Positions 1-9,145 of a stretch of DNA of 64,000 nt are shown one piece after another. Source of the DNA: Streptomyces sp. MUM 178J. GTDB lineage: Bacteria; Actinomycetota; Actinomycetes; Streptomycetales; Streptomycetaceae. Below the pieces are notes generated by a model. The model had not been told where the DNA came from and did no database searches. It saw only the letters and a program-made list of their open reading frames with translations. Positions within the stretch are counted from its first letter, which is position 1. Every line of letters begins with the position of its first letter. The stretch covers positions 62,001 through 126,000 of the forward strand of contig NZ_JADWYQ010000005.1 in assembly GCF_022414575.1 (NCBI RefSeq). Reading direction: 5' to 3'. Position numbers and translations under genes: made by a program.

Positions 1-851
1 GGCGCCTGGACCTCGGCCTTGGCGCCGTAGTCGGAGTAGTCGGCCGTGATCTTCATGGTGCCCTGCGGAGTGTCCACGCCGAGGTCCATGCGGACGGGGT
101 AGCCGTCCTCGTTGACCCAGACCTGGGTGTCGTACTCCTTGATGCCCTGCTCCTTCACCTCGGAGAGCAGTTCCTCGCGCTCCTCGTCGCCGAGGACGGA
201 GAGCGCGTTGTTGGACTTCAGCATCTCCTCGACGGTGAGCGTGCCCTTGTAGTGCTGGGTGTCCTCGCCGTCGATCTTCTCCGGCCCGACGTGCTCGAGG
301 TTCGGCGAGTCGAGCAGCAGCGCCAGCTGCTTGGCCGGGTCCTGGTTCATGTTCTCCAGCTGGGCGGTCAGCTGCTTCTGCATCGCCTCGTCGCCCGACG
401 CCTCGGCGGCGGCCGCGATGTCCAGCTTCAGCCAGCGCTTGCCGTCCATCTTGGCGGCCTGCTGGGAGCCCATGTCCATGTACATGGCGTTGTCGAGCCA
501 CACCATGCGGATCTGCTCGGGAGCGTCCGGAGCGGCCGTGAACGCCTCACCCTTCATGGTGATGTCCATCAGCGTCGGGTCCCACCCCAGGACGCCGGAC
601 ATCTCCACCTCGCCGCCCTTGGCGCCGTCCACGCCCGCGGGCACGGACATCGTCATGCGGACCTTGGCCGACTTCGCCTCTGCGGTCTTCTTGTACGCTG
701 CCGTGATGACCTTGGTCACGGACCCGCGGGACGAGCCCTCGGGCTCGTCGGCGGCCTTCTTGTCACCGCCGCCCTGACAGCCGGCCACACCGGCGACGAC
801 CACTGCAGCGGTCAGTGAGACGCCCGCGCGCCTCCATGCGGACATGCTCAT
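1..851 (-). CDS. Secreted lipoprotein, LppX/LprG-like (partial at left edge)
   Basis: The gene runs off the left edge, so its C-terminus is missing. ATG at 851 is chosen because a GAGGGG ribosome-binding site lies 6 nt upstream; an in-frame ATG at 845 is also possible. The N-terminus has two arginines, a hydrophobic stretch and a lipobox ending VAGC, so Cys25 should be lipidated and the protein anchored outside the membrane. The mature part starts with a charged linker followed by alternating beta-strand-like sequence, as in the LppX/LprAFG lipoproteins of actinobacteria. The lipoprotein call is firm; the family call and any lipid-carrier role are inference. Confidence 0.75.
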   Translation of the reverse strand, partial: MSMSAWRRAGVSLTAAVVVAGVAGCQGGGDKKAADEPEGSSRGSVTKVITAAYKKTAEAKSAKVRMTMSVPAGVDGAKGGEVEMSGVLGWDPTLMDITMKGEAFTAAPDAPEQIRMVWLDNAMYMDMGSQQAAKMDGKRWLKLDIAAAAEASGDEAMQKQLTAQLENMNQDPAKQLALLLDSPNLEHVGPEKIDGEDTQHYKGTLTVEEMLKSNNALSVLGDEEREELLSEVKEQGIKEYDTQVWVNEDGYPVRMDLGVDTPQGTMKITADYSDYGAKAEVQA

Positions 852-920
852 GCCCCACCCCTCGTTTTTCTTTCGCGAACCTCAGCACCGTAGCGCATAC
901 GTACGACACCCCCGCATCGA

Positions 921-963
921 AAAACCGGCCCACGCCACCTCGTAGAGGTGCGGGGGCCGGTTT
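921..963 (-). terminator. Terminator downstream of rplA
   Basis: A GC-rich stem (CCGGCCC...CACCTC paired with GAGGTG...GGGCCGG) with a 3-4 nt loop is flanked by A and T runs. It lies just past the rplA stop on the minus strand and before the divergently spaced lipoprotein gene. Confidence 0.75.
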
Positions 964-1008
964 CCCAGCGCGTTTCGCTCAGGACGAGACCCGCGGCTGC
1001 CGTCGGTG

Positions 1009-1731
1009 TCAGACGGCGGCCGGGTCCTCCTCGACGAGGAGGTTGCGGGTGCGGTTCGCGTCCAGCGGGATGCCGGGGCCCATCGTGGTGGTCAGGGTCG
1101 CCTTCTTGATGTAGCGGCCCTTCGCGGCGGACGGCTTCAGACGGAGGATCTCCTCCAGAGCCGCACCGTAGTTCTCCACCAGCTTGGCCTCGTCGAAGGA
1201 GACCTTGCCGATGATGAAGTGCAGGTTCGAGTGCTTGTCGACACGGAACTCGATCTTGCCGCCCTTGATGTCGTTCACAGCCTTGGCGACATCGGGGGTG
1301 ACGGTGCCGGTCTTCGGGTTCGGCATCAGACCACGGGGGCCGAGGACGCGGCCGAGGCGGCCGACCTTGCCCATGAGGTCCGGGGTGGCGACGACGGCGT
1401 CGAAGTCCAGACGGCCCTTCGAGACCTCGTCGATGAGTTCGTCGGCGCCGACGATGTCGGCGCCCGCGGCACGCGCGGCCTCGGCACGGTCACCGGTCGC
1501 GAAGACCAGGACCCGGGCGGTCTTGCCGGTGCCGTGCGGGAGGTTCACGGTGCCACGGACCATCTGGTCGGCCTTGCGCGGGTCGACGCCCAGACGCAGG
1601 GCCACCTCGACGGTGCCGTCGAACTTGGTGGTGGCGGTGTCCTTGGCGAGACGGACGGCCTCGAGGGGGGCGTAGTTCCGCTCCCGGTCGATCTTGGCGT
1701 CCGCGCCGCGGAGAGCCTTGCTGCGCTTCAC
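1009..1731 (-). CDS. rplA: 50S ribosomal protein L1
   Basis: This is the 240-aa ribosomal protein L1, which binds 23S rRNA at the L1 stalk and usually represses its own operon by binding its mRNA. The sequence begins [15 protein letters not shown] and contains the L1 signature [15 protein letters not shown] in the middle, with a C-terminal region ending in a short acidic tail. Length is normal for actinobacteria. It lies 108 bp downstream of rplK and is followed by a strong hairpin, so rplK-rplA is probably one transcript. Confidence 0.98.
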   Translation of the reverse strand: MKRSKALRGADAKIDRERNYAPLEAVRLAKDTATTKFDGTVEVALRLGVDPRKADQMVRGTVNLPHGTGKTARVLVFATGDRAEAARAAGADIVGADELIDEVSKGRLDFDAVVATPDLMGKVGRLGRVLGPRGLMPNPKTGTVTPDVAKAVNDIKGGKIEFRVDKHSNLHFIIGKVSFDEAKLVENYGAALEEILRLKPSAAKGRYIKKATLTTTMGPGIPLDANRTRNLLVEEDPAAV

Positions 1732-1839
1732 TTCTTCTCCTGCTCAGTTCAGGGTGTGGAGTCGTGGTCCGGGCCAGCGCGTGGCCCTCCCACACTGTGT
1801 TGAGCATGCGGCTGCCGCCGCGTGCTCAGGCGGGGACGT

Positions 1840-2274
1840 TCAGCCCTCGACCGTGATGCCCATGGAACGGGCGGTGCCGGCGATGATCTTCTCGGCGGCG
1901 TCCAGGTCGTTCGCGTTCAGGTCGGGCATCTTCGTGGTGGCGATCTCGCGGACCTGGTCACGCGTCAGCTTGGCGACCTTGGTCTTGTGCGGCTCGCCGG
2001 AGCCCTTCTCCACGCCCGCGGCCTTGAGGATCATCCTCGACGCCGGCGGGGTCTTGGTGATGAAGGTGAAGGAACGGTCCTCGTAGACCGTGATCTCCAC
2101 CGGGATGACCCAACCGCGCTGCGACTCGGTCGCGGCGTTGTAGGCCTTGCAGAACTCCATGATGTTGACGCCGTGCTGACCCAGCGCGGGGCCGACCGGC
2201 GGGGCCGGGTTGGCGGCGCCGGCCTGGATCTGGAGCTTGATAAGCCCCGTGACCTTCTTCTTCTTGGGAGGCAT
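1840..2274 (-). CDS. rplK: 50S ribosomal protein L11
   Basis: This 144-aa L11 forms the base of the GTPase-associated stalk with 23S rRNA. The N-terminal domain carries the conserved stretch [19 protein letters not shown], the proline-rich region that forms the thiostrepton site; the C-terminal rRNA-binding domain follows. A GGAGAGAG ribosome-binding site precedes the ATG. A factor-independent terminator lies between nusG and this gene, so rplK-rplA probably has its own promoter in the roughly 100 bp upstream. Sequence identity is clear; the regulation is inferred. Confidence 0.98.
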
Positions 2275-2370
2275 TTGCTCTCTCCGGGTCCTAGTGAGAG
2301 TGTTCAGCGCTCCACCCGATCATCCGGATGGAGGCATACCGCACAACGATAACGGGTATGGCTGCACGGC

Positions 2371-2421
2371 CAAAAACCGGGCAGGTCAGCACGGCCACGA
2401 GAGCCGCACTGACCTGCCCGG
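2371..2421 (-). terminator. Intrinsic terminator after nusG
   Basis: A perfect 13-bp stem (CCGGGCAGGTCAG with its complement) encloses a 19-nt loop and is followed on the minus strand by five T residues. It separates secE-nusG from rplK-rplA. Confidence 0.9.
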
Positions 2422-2459
2422 ACGCATTGCTCAGCAGAACGTCAGCAGCGAGCGCTGTG

Positions 2460-3329
2460 TCAGTTCTTCTGAATCTGGTCGAAGCTCAGCTCGACCGGGG
2501 TCTCGCGACCGAAGATCTCGACAAGGCCCTTGACCTTCTTCGAGTCGGCGTTGATCTCGTTGATGGTGGCCTGGAGCGTGGCGAACGGGCCGTCGGTGAC
2601 GGTGACCGAGTCGCCGACCTCAAAGTCCAGCACCTGGACCTCGACCTTGCGGGCCGGAGCCGGCTTGCCCTCCGCCTCCGCGGCCTCGCGGGCGGCCTTC
2701 TCCTCGGCCTCCGGAGCGAGCATCTTGACGATCTCGTCCAGGGTCAGCGGGTACGGGTCGTAGGCGTTGCCGACGAAGCCGGTGACGCCGGGCGTGTTGC
2801 GGACGACGCCCCAGGACTCGTTCGTCAGGTCCATCCGGACGAGCACATAGCCGGGCAGCTTGTTCTGCCGGACGTTCTTCCGCTCGCCGTTCTTGATCTG
2901 GACGATCTCTTCCTCGGGGACCTCGGCCTGGTAGATGAAGTCCTCGACGTTCAGCGAGACGGCGCGCTGCTCCAGGTTGGCCTTCACGCGCTTCTCGTAA
3001 CCGGCGTAGGTGTGGATGACGTACCACTCGCCGGGAAGGCCGCGCAGCTCGTCGCGCAGTGCGGCGATCGGGTCGACGGGAGCTTCGGGCTCCGCCGCCG
3101 CCTCGGTCTCCGCGGCCTCCTCGGCCTGTGCCTCGTCGGCGGCCTCGACGGCCTCCGCCTCGGCGTCCCCCTCGGTGTGCACGGCCGCCTGCTCGGCAGG
3201 CTCGCCGGCTGCTTCCTCGGCGGCTTCCGCCTGGTCCGGCTCCACAGCGTCCGCCGCCTCAACGATGTCGAGCTGGTCCTCGGCGGACTCGATCGACTCG
3301 CTGCGGTCGTTCAGGTTCGGGTCAGACAC
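2460..3329 (-). CDS. nusG: Transcription termination/antitermination protein NusG
   Basis: NusG binds RNA polymerase and tunes pausing, termination and coupling to ribosomes. GTG at 3329 (VSDPNLND) is chosen because a purine-rich AGGAAGAAG motif precedes it; an upstream in-frame codon at 3368 would add an implausible start. The 289-aa product has an acidic, Ala/Glu-rich N-terminal extension of about 110 residues, common in Streptomyces NusG, then the NGN domain ([19 protein letters not shown]) and a C-terminal KOW domain ([13 protein letters not shown]). It lies 75 bp downstream of secE in the conserved secE-nusG pair. Confidence 0.97.
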   Translation of the reverse strand: MSDPNLNDRSESIESAEDQLDIVEAADAVEPDQAEAAEEAAGEPAEQAAVHTEGDAEAEAVEAADEAQAEEAAETEAAAEPEAPVDPIAALRDELRGLPGEWYVIHTYAGYEKRVKANLEQRAVSLNVEDFIYQAEVPEEEIVQIKNGERKNVRQNKLPGYVLVRMDLTNESWGVVRNTPGVTGFVGNAYDPYPLTLDEIVKMLAPEAEEKAAREAAEAEGKPAPARKVEVQVLDFEVGDSVTVTDGPFATLQATINEINADSKKVKGLVEIFGRETPVELSFDQIQKN

Positions 3330-3404
3330 GGTGGCTGCTTCTTCCTGGATACAGATGGGGTGGAACATGCGAAAACGGGCGCCGGGTCAGGCGCCCTCCG
3401 CGGA

Positions 3405-3692
3405 TCAGCCGAAGACGTACTTGACTGCTTCCGAGAAGCCATAGTCAATCACGGTCACCAGGCTGATCATGATGACGACGAAAATAATCACCACAGTGGT
3501 GTACGTCGTCAGCTGGTTGCGCGTAGGCCAGACGACCTTGCGCAGTTCAGCGACGATCTGGCGGTAGAACAGCGCGAGCCGGCCCAGCGGGCCCCTCTTT
3601 CCGCGCTTCCCGCCCTTGCGGGTCTTCTTGTTGGAGTCCGGAGTCTCGTCCTCGGCATCAGGCATGTCGATGGAGCCTACGGCGTCCGTCAC
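3405..3692 (-). CDS. secE: Preprotein translocase subunit SecE
   Basis: SecE is the small membrane subunit that clamps SecY in the protein-conducting channel. The 95-aa product has a basic cytoplasmic N-terminus (KKTRKGGKRGKRG), the conserved amphipathic segment around VAELRKVVWPTRNQL, and one transmembrane helix (VVIIFVVIMISLVTVIDYG). This single-helix form is typical of most bacteria. It sits between tRNA-Trp and nusG, the usual actinobacterial order. Confidence 0.96.
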   Translation of the reverse strand: MTDAVGSIDMPDAEDETPDSNKKTRKGGKRGKRGPLGRLALFYRQIVAELRKVVWPTRNQLTTYTTVVIIFVVIMISLVTVIDYGFSEAVKYVFG

Positions 3693-3814
3693 GATCTCTC
3701 ACCTGATTCCCGGGTCGTGGCCGTGCCGCGCCCGGTGGAGCCGCACGGCGGTGCGTCTGAAGTACGTACATGCGCACGCGGCGCGCCACACATCCTGGTG
3801 AAAGGTGTGTGTAG

Positions 3815-3887
3815 CAGGGCCGGAGGGACTTGAACCCCCAACCGCTGGTTTTGGAGACCAGTGCTCTACCAATTGAGCTACGACCCT
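3815..3887 (-). tRNA. trpT: tRNA-Trp (CCA anticodon)
   Basis: The minus strand folds as a 73-nt cloverleaf with a 7-bp acceptor (AGGGTCG with CGGCCCT), a D arm containing AGCTCAATTGG, anticodon loop CTCCAAA giving CCA, and T arm GGTTCAAGTCC. The 3' CCA is not encoded. It lies upstream of secE, as in other actinobacteria. Confidence 0.97.
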
Positions 3888-4115
3888 TTGTGGTTCCCCC
3901 CAAACCTACAGCATCCGCGGAGCCGTCCGGTGAGGGCCAACGAGGAGTGAGTGTACGTGCTCCCAGGCCTGACGTCGAACAGATACCGGCGCGGGCCGCC
4001 GCCGCACCGCGCGTCCGCCCCCGGCGGGAGCACACATGACCGGATGGCGGCCTGTTGCGTCCGCTCCGCGAAACCTGTGTACCGGGTGAGTAGGCCGTCT
4101 GGAACGATGGCCTCC

Positions 4116-5342
4116 ATGAGCGCTGCAACCCCTCCGACCGAGCGCCGGGTCTCCGCGCGCGTCGGCGCGATCTCCGAGTCCGCGACCCTTGCCGTCGACG
4201 CCAAGGCCAAGGCCCTCAAGGCCGCCGGGCGCCCGGTGATCGGCTTCGGCGCCGGTGAACCCGACTTCCCGACTCCCGACTACATCGTCGAGGCCGCGAT
4301 CGAGGCCTGCCGCAACCCCAAGTACCACCGCTACACCCCGGCCGGCGGGCTGCCGGAGCTGAAGAAGGCCATCGCCGAGAAGACGCTGCGCGACTCCGGC
4401 TACGAGGTCGACCCCGCCCAGATCCTGGTGACCAACGGCGGCAAGCAGGCGATCTACGAGGCCTTCGCCGCGATCCTCGACCCGGGCGACGAGGTGATCG
4501 TCCCCGCGCCTTACTGGACGACGTACCCGGAGTCGATCCGGCTCGCGGGCGGCGTGCCGGTCGAGGTGGTCGCGGACGAGACGACGGGCTACCGGGTCTC
4601 GGTCGAGCAGCTCGAGGCGGCGCGCACGGAGCGGACGAAGGTCGTGCTCTTCGTCTCCCCGTCGAACCCGACCGGCGCGGTCTACAGCCGCGAGGACGCC
4701 GAGGCGATCGGCCGCTGGGCCCATGAGCACGGCCTGTGGGTTCTCACCGACGAGATCTACGAGCACCTGGTGTACGGCGACGCGGAGTTCACCTCGCTGC
4801 CCGCCCTGGTGCCCGAGCTGGGCGACAAGTGCATCGTCGTGAACGGCGTCGCCAAGACGTACGCCATGACCGGCTGGCGTGTCGGGTGGGTCATCGGCCC
4901 GAAGGACGTGGTGAAGGCCGCGACCAACCTCCAGTCGCACGCCACCTCGAACGTGTCGAACGTCGCCCAGGTCGCGGCGCTGGCGGCCGTGTCGGGCAGC
5001 CTGGACGCGGTCGCGGAGATGCGCGCCGCCTTCGACCGGCGTCGGCAGACGATCGTACGGATGCTCAACGAGATCGACGGCGTGGTGTGCCCGGAGCCGG
5101 AGGGCGCGTTCTACGCCTACCCGTCGGTCAAGGGGCTGCTGGGCAGGGAGATCCGCGGCAAGCGCCCGCAGACCACGGTCGAGCTGGCGGCGCTGATCCT
5201 GGAGGAGGCCGAGGTCGCGGTGGTGCCGGGTGAGGCGTTCGGCACGCCGGGCTATCTGCGGCTGTCGTACGCGCTGGGCGACGAGGACCTGATCGAGGGC
5301 GTGTCGCGGATGCAGAAGCTGCTGGCGGAGGCCCGGGCCTGA
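4116..5342 (+). CDS. aspC: Aspartate aminotransferase (PLP-dependent, class I)
   Basis: This 408-aa enzyme transfers the amino group between aspartate and 2-oxoglutarate using pyridoxal phosphate. The fold-type I landmarks are present: substrate-binding [13 protein letters not shown] near the N-terminus, cofactor-pocket [20 protein letters not shown] with the Asp that binds the pyridine nitrogen, and [16 protein letters not shown] in which Lys247 should form the Schiff base. ATG at 4116 is chosen to match the usual family start (MSAATPP); ATG at 4107 is possible and neither has a strong ribosome-binding site. It is transcribed away from tRNA-Trp and followed by a strong hairpin. Confidence 0.95.
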   Translation: MSAATPPTERRVSARVGAISESATLAVDAKAKALKAAGRPVIGFGAGEPDFPTPDYIVEAAIEACRNPKYHRYTPAGGLPELKKAIAEKTLRDSGYEVDPAQILVTNGGKQAIYEAFAAILDPGDEVIVPAPYWTTYPESIRLAGGVPVEVVADETTGYRVSVEQLEAARTERTKVVLFVSPSNPTGAVYSREDAEAIGRWAHEHGLWVLTDEIYEHLVYGDAEFTSLPALVPELGDKCIVVNGVAKTYAMTGWRVGWVIGPKDVVKAATNLQSHATSNVSNVAQVAALAAVSGSLDAVAEMRAAFDRRRQTIVRMLNEIDGVVCPEPEGAFYAYPSVKGLLGREIRGKRPQTTVELAALILEEAEVAVVPGEAFGTPGYLRLSYALGDEDLIEGVSRMQKLLAEARA

Positions 5343-5351
5343 CCACGCGCT

Positions 5352-5396
5352 GCACGCAAGCGGGCCTCCAGCCGTCGGCTGGAGGCCCGCTTGTGC
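5352..5396 (+). terminator. Terminator after aspC
   Basis: A near-perfect 21-bp stem (GCACGCAAGCGGGCCTCCAG... with its complement) and a 3-nt loop begin about 10 nt past the aspC stop. Confidence 0.9.
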
Positions 5397-5577
5397 GTTC
5401 AGACACGCGCCCGTTCGGTGAACCGGCTGCCTGAGACAGGATTTATGCGGCAAGATCCTGCAGTGACTCCTCCCCCGGAGGGGCTTCTCACTCATCCGCT
5501 CGCGCGGCCTCATGCACGGACAAGCCCTGCCCGGCACCTCACGGCACAGCGCGGAGTCTACCAGTAACGGAGGGTGT

Positions 5578-6609
5578 ATGGAGGCGGTCCGCGACGTCAG
5601 CCTGCTGCCCAAAGCCCATCTGCATCTGCACTTCACCGGGTCCATGCGGCCCACGACGCTGCTGGAGCTCGCCGACAAGTACGGCGTCCATCTGCCCGAG
5701 GCCCTCACCGGCGCCCTCACCGGCGGCCATCCGCCGAAGCTGCGCGCCACCGATGAGCGCGGCTGGTTCCGCTTCCAGCGGCTGTACGACATCGCCCGGT
5801 CGTGTCTGCGCTCCCCCGAGGACATCCAGCGGCTGGTGCGCGAGGCCGCCCAGGAGGACGTGCGGGACGGCTCCGGCTGGCTGGAGATCCAGGTCGACCC
5901 CACCTCCTACGCGCCGATGCTCGGCGGCCTGATCCCGGCGCTGGAGATCATCCTGGACGCGGTCGAGAGCGCCTCGCGCGAGACCGGTCTCGGCATGCGG
6001 GTGCTGATCGCCGCGAACCGGATGAAGCACCCGCTGGACGCCCGTACCCTCGCCCGGCTCGCGGTGCGGTTCGCGGACCGCGGCGTCATCGGCTTCGGTC
6101 TCTCCAACGACGAGCGCCGCGGCATGGCGCGCGACTTCGACCGCGCCTTCGCCATCGCCCGCGCCGGCGGCCTGCTCGCCGCCCCGCACGGCGGGGAGCT
6201 GACCGGCCCCGCCTCCGTACGGGACTGCCTGGACGACCTCCACGCCGCCCGCATCGGCCACGGCGTCCGCGCGGCCGAGGACCCGCGCCTGCTGCGCAAG
6301 CTGGCCGACCGCGGAGTGACCTGCGAGGTGTGCCCCGCCTCCAACGTGGCCCTCGGCGTCTACGAGAAGCCCGAGGACGTGCCGCTGCGCACCCTGTACG
6401 ACGCGGGCGTCCCGATGGCCCTGGGCGCGGACGACCCCCTGCTCTTCGGCTCCCGCCTGGCAGCCCAGTACGAGATCGCCCGCCGACACCACGCCTTCAC
6501 GGACGAGGAACTGGCAGACCTGGCCCGCCAGTCGGTGCGAGCCTCCGCGGCCCCGGACGAGAACAAGACGAAGCTCCTCGCCGACATCGACGCCTGGCTG
6601 GCGTCATAG
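5578..6609 (+). CDS. add: Adenosine deaminase
   Basis: Adenosine deaminase converts adenosine and deoxyadenosine to inosine in purine salvage. ATG at 5578 follows a good GGAGGG ribosome-binding site; the open frame extends upstream without one. The 343-aa product has the zinc ligands HLHLHF near residue 15, the catalytic AAPHGGE motif (zinc and catalytic Glu), ARIGHGVRA, and GADDPLLF with the catalytic Asp pair. All key residues are present. It is monocistronic and converges on murB across the tandem-repeat block. Confidence 0.95.
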   Translation: MEAVRDVSLLPKAHLHLHFTGSMRPTTLLELADKYGVHLPEALTGALTGGHPPKLRATDERGWFRFQRLYDIARSCLRSPEDIQRLVREAAQEDVRDGSGWLEIQVDPTSYAPMLGGLIPALEIILDAVESASRETGLGMRVLIAANRMKHPLDARTLARLAVRFADRGVIGFGLSNDERRGMARDFDRAFAIARAGGLLAAPHGGELTGPASVRDCLDDLHAARIGHGVRAAEDPRLLRKLADRGVTCEVCPASNVALGVYEKPEDVPLRTLYDAGVPMALGADDPLLFGSRLAAQYEIARRHHAFTDEELADLARQSVRASAAPDENKTKLLADIDAWLAS

Positions 6610-6700
6610 CCCACCGCAGGCACGTTCACCGGAGCCCAGGGCCTCGGTCCCCCTGAGCAGACCCATGGCGCGAACCGGCCACCTGCCCACCGCATGGCGC

Positions 6701-7343
6701 GGGCCCGAGTCGCCGCGCGAAACCGCCGCGTATGGGGGGCGGGGCCGAGTCGCCGCGCGAAACCGCCGCCCGCGCGGCACGCGGAGAGGGCACGGGCCGG
6801 AAGCAGCCGCCCCTGCGACACACAGACAAGACGGAGCGCGGACTCGCGCCCACACGGCCCGGTGTCTGCCACGCACAGAGCGCGGGCCCGAGTCGCCGCG
6901 CGAAACCGCCGCCCGCGCGGCACGCGGAGAGGGCACCGGCCGGAAGCAGCCGCCCCTGCGACACACAGACAAGACGGAGCGCGGACTCGCCCCCACACGG
7001 CCCGGTGTCTGCCACGCACAGAGCGCGGGCCCGAGTCGCCGCGCGAAACCGCCGCCCGCGCGGCACGCGGAGAGGGCACCGGCCGGAAGCAGCCGCCCCT
7101 GCGACACACAGACAAGACGGAGCGCGGACTCGCCCCCACACGGCCCGGTGTCTGCCACGCACAGAGCGCGGGCCCGAGTCGCCGCGCGAAACCGCCGCCC
7201 GCGCGGCACGCGGAGAGGGCACCGGCCGGAAGCAGCCGCCCCTGCGACACACAGACAAGACGGAGCGCGGACTCGCCCCCACACGGCCCGGCGTCTGCCA
7301 CGCACAGAGCGCGGGCCCGAGTCGCCGCGCGAAACCGCCGCGT
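6701..7343. repeat. 143-bp direct tandem repeat array (four full copies)
   Basis: The motif GGGCCCGAGTCGCCGCGCGA recurs at 6701, 6884, 7027, 7170 and 7313, with the variant GGGGCCGAGT at 6741. From 6741 the spacing is exactly 143 bp, giving four full units (6741-7312) with only scattered base differences and truncated copies at both ends. 143 is not a multiple of 3, so the repeat phase rotates through all frames; long frames here are open only because the sequence is GC-rich. The array fills the gap between convergent add and murB. Confidence 0.95.
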
Positions 7344-7383
7344 ATGGGGAGGGCGGGGCGTCAGGCTCGTGTCACCGCATACG

Positions 7384-7405
7384 GGGGGCTGGGGGCGGAG
7401 CCCCC
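7384..7405 (-). terminator. Terminator-like hairpin downstream of murB
   Basis: GGGGGCT pairs with AGCCCCC around an 8-nt loop, about 45 nt past the murB stop. The flanking sequence (GCGGAGCCCCCGGTTTCCGG) resembles a hairpin common between Streptomyces genes; a relative occurs at 42472-42503. Confidence 0.6.
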
Positions 7406-7449
7406 GGTTTCCGGGAAGGGGCGGGGTCGGGGAAAGGAACCCGGGCCCG

Positions 7450-8505
7450 TCAGAGCGTCACGCCCACCGTCACCGGCTCATTGACAAGCGTCACCCCGAA
7501 CGCCTCCCGCACCCCCGCCACCACCTCCCGCGCAAGCGCCAGCAGGTCCTCCGCGGTCGCCCCGCCGCGGTTGGTGAGTGCGAGCGTGTGCTTGGTGGAG
7601 ATTCGGGCAGGCCCCTCCCCGTACCCCTTGGGGAAGCCGGCGCGGTCGATCAGCCAGGCCGCGGAGGTCTTGATCCGTCCCGCCCCGTCCGGAAACGCGG
7701 GCGGCGCGACATCTGCGCCGAGCCGGTCCCGCACCCGGACGAGAAACGCCTCGAACTCGGCGTCCGTGAGGATCGGGTTGGTGAAGAAGGAGCCGGCGGA
7801 CCATGTGTCGTGGTCGTCCGCGTCGAGGACCATCCCCTTGCCGGCCCGCAGCTTCAGCACGGTGTCGTGGGCGTCGGCCACGGCCACCCGGTCGCCGGGT
7901 TCGACGCCGAGGGCGCGGGCGGTCTCGGCGTACCGGAGGGGAGCGGACAGACCGCCCGCGTCCTCCAACTGGAGGCGGACACGCAGCACCACATAGCGCC
8001 CGGGGTCGGCCTTGAATCGGCTGTGGCGGTAGGAGAAGTCGCAGTCGGCGTTGGGGACGACCACGGTCTCCTCGGCCCGGCGGTCGTATGCGACGACCTC
8101 GGTGATGACGCCGGAGACCTCCTGGCCGTACGCGCCGACGTTCTGGATGGGGGTGGCGCCGGCCGACCCGGGGATGCCGGCGAGGCACTCGACGCCGGCG
8201 AGCCCCGCCTCGACGGTGCGGGCGACGGCGTCGCTCCAGATCTCGCCCGCGGCGAGCTCCAGCGTCGTCCCGTCGAGCGTGCAGCCCTTGGTGGCGATGC
8301 GCAGCGCGGTGCCGTCGAACCCCTTGTCGCCGATGACGAGGTTGCTGCCCCCGCCGATGATCAGCAGTGGCGTGCCGGCGGCGTCCGCCTCCCGTACGAC
8401 GGCGACGATCTCGTCGTCGGTGACGGCGGTCACCAGCCGTGTGGCCGGCCCGCCGATCCGGAAGGTGGTGAGGGGCGCGAGTGAAGCATCCTGAATATCC
8501 TGCAC
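7450..8505 (-). CDS. murB: UDP-N-acetylenolpyruvoylglucosamine reductase
   Basis: MurB is the FAD enzyme that reduces UDP-GlcNAc-enolpyruvate to UDP-MurNAc with NADPH, the second committed step of peptidoglycan synthesis in the cytoplasm. The 351-aa product has the FAD-binding motifs TTFRIGGPA and IGGGSNLVIGDKG, GSAGATPIQNVGAYGQE, the active-site serine in AGSFFTNPIL, and a terminal glutamate in LVNEPVTVGV. It starts with GTG at 8505 and stands alone, unlike the dcw-cluster murB of other bacteria. Confidence 0.95.
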   Translation of the reverse strand: MQDIQDASLAPLTTFRIGGPATRLVTAVTDDEIVAVVREADAAGTPLLIIGGGSNLVIGDKGFDGTALRIATKGCTLDGTTLELAAGEIWSDAVARTVEAGLAGVECLAGIPGSAGATPIQNVGAYGQEVSGVITEVVAYDRRAEETVVVPNADCDFSYRHSRFKADPGRYVVLRVRLQLEDAGGLSAPLRYAETARALGVEPGDRVAVADAHDTVLKLRAGKGMVLDADDHDTWSAGSFFTNPILTDAEFEAFLVRVRDRLGADVAPPAFPDGAGRIKTSAAWLIDRAGFPKGYGEGPARISTKHTLALTNRGGATAEDLLALAREVVAGVREAFGVTLVNEPVTVGVTL

Positions 8506-8540
8506 CCGCCCAAGGGTACGGTCCCGTCCGGAGCCCGCCG

Positions 8541-8632
8541 GCAGAGGCGGCGGTGAATGCGCCTGTTACCAGCAGAGGCGGCGGTGAATGCGCCTGTTGC
8601 CGGCAGAGGCAACGGTGGGAGAGCGCCTGCCA
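8541..8632. repeat. 31-bp tandem repeat, two and a half copies
   Basis: The unit GCAGAGGCGGCGGTGAATGC plus 11 nt starts at 8541 and 8572, and a diverged partial copy starts at 8603. It lies upstream of murB and past the end of the dehydratase gene. A GGGGCG/CGCCCC stem further on (about 8654-8682) may terminate that gene. Confidence 0.8.
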
Positions 8633-8711
8633 GGGGCTGCGCTCCGCCGGTAAGGGGCGAACGCTCCAGAGCGCCCGCCCCTGCCACCGGCCTCTGTGAG
8701 GGGCGCGCCGG

Positions 8712-9140
8712 TCAGGCGAGCCGCACCACCGCGCGCGCCATCCCCAGCACCTTCTGCCCAGAGCTGACGGCGGTCAGATCCACCCGCACCCGCTTGTCGT
8801 CGAGCAGGGCCGCAACCTTGCCGCTGACCTCGATCGACGCACCCTTGTCGTCGTTCGGCACGACGACCGGCCTGGTGAAGCGAACGCCGTACTCGACGAC
8901 CGCGCCCGGGTCCCCCGCCCAGTCCGTCACCACGCGGGCGGCCTCGGCCATGGTGAACATGCCGTGGGCGATGACGTCGGGCAGCCCGACCTCGGTGGCG
9001 AACTTCTCATTCCAGTGGATCGGGTTGAAGTCGCCGGACGCTCCCGCGTAGCGGACCAGCGTGTCGCGTGTCACGGGGAAGGTCTGCGCCGGCAGTTCGA
9101 AGCCGACCTCGACCTCGTCGAATGCGATCTTCGCGGCCAT
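8712..9140 (-). CDS. MaoC-like (3R)-hydroxyacyl dehydratase, HadB-like
   Basis: This 142-aa hot-dog-fold protein carries the hydratase-2 motif SGDFNPIHWNEKFA, whose Asp and His are the catalytic pair, followed by GLPDVIAHGMFTMAEAA. ATG at 9140 is chosen because GAGGAAGG lies 9 nt upstream; GTG at 9149 would overlap the upstream stop but leaves no spacing. It sits 5 bp after its partner gene. The order rpmG, non-catalytic-type subunit, catalytic subunit matches mycobacterial rpmG2-hadA-hadB, so a heterodimeric 3-hydroxyacyl-ACP dehydratase is likely. Substrate is unknown here. Confidence 0.85.
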   Translation of the reverse strand: MAAKIAFDEVEVGFELPAQTFPVTRDTLVRYAGASGDFNPIHWNEKFATEVGLPDVIAHGMFTMAEAARVVTDWAGDPGAVVEYGVRFTRPVVVPNDDKGASIEVSGKVAALLDDKRVRVDLTAVSSGQKVLGMARAVVRLA

Positions 9141-9145
9141 CCGCC

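Noticed and set aside
6604..7484. Long open frames on both strands across the 143-bp repeats, reading as a repetitive protein
   Set aside because: The repeat period is not a multiple of three, so the apparent protein repeat changes frame each unit; all frames are open because stop codons are rare in this composition.
8541..8632. 31-bp repeats as a CRISPR-like array
   Set aside because: The units are directly adjacent with no unique spacers and only two and a half copies exist.
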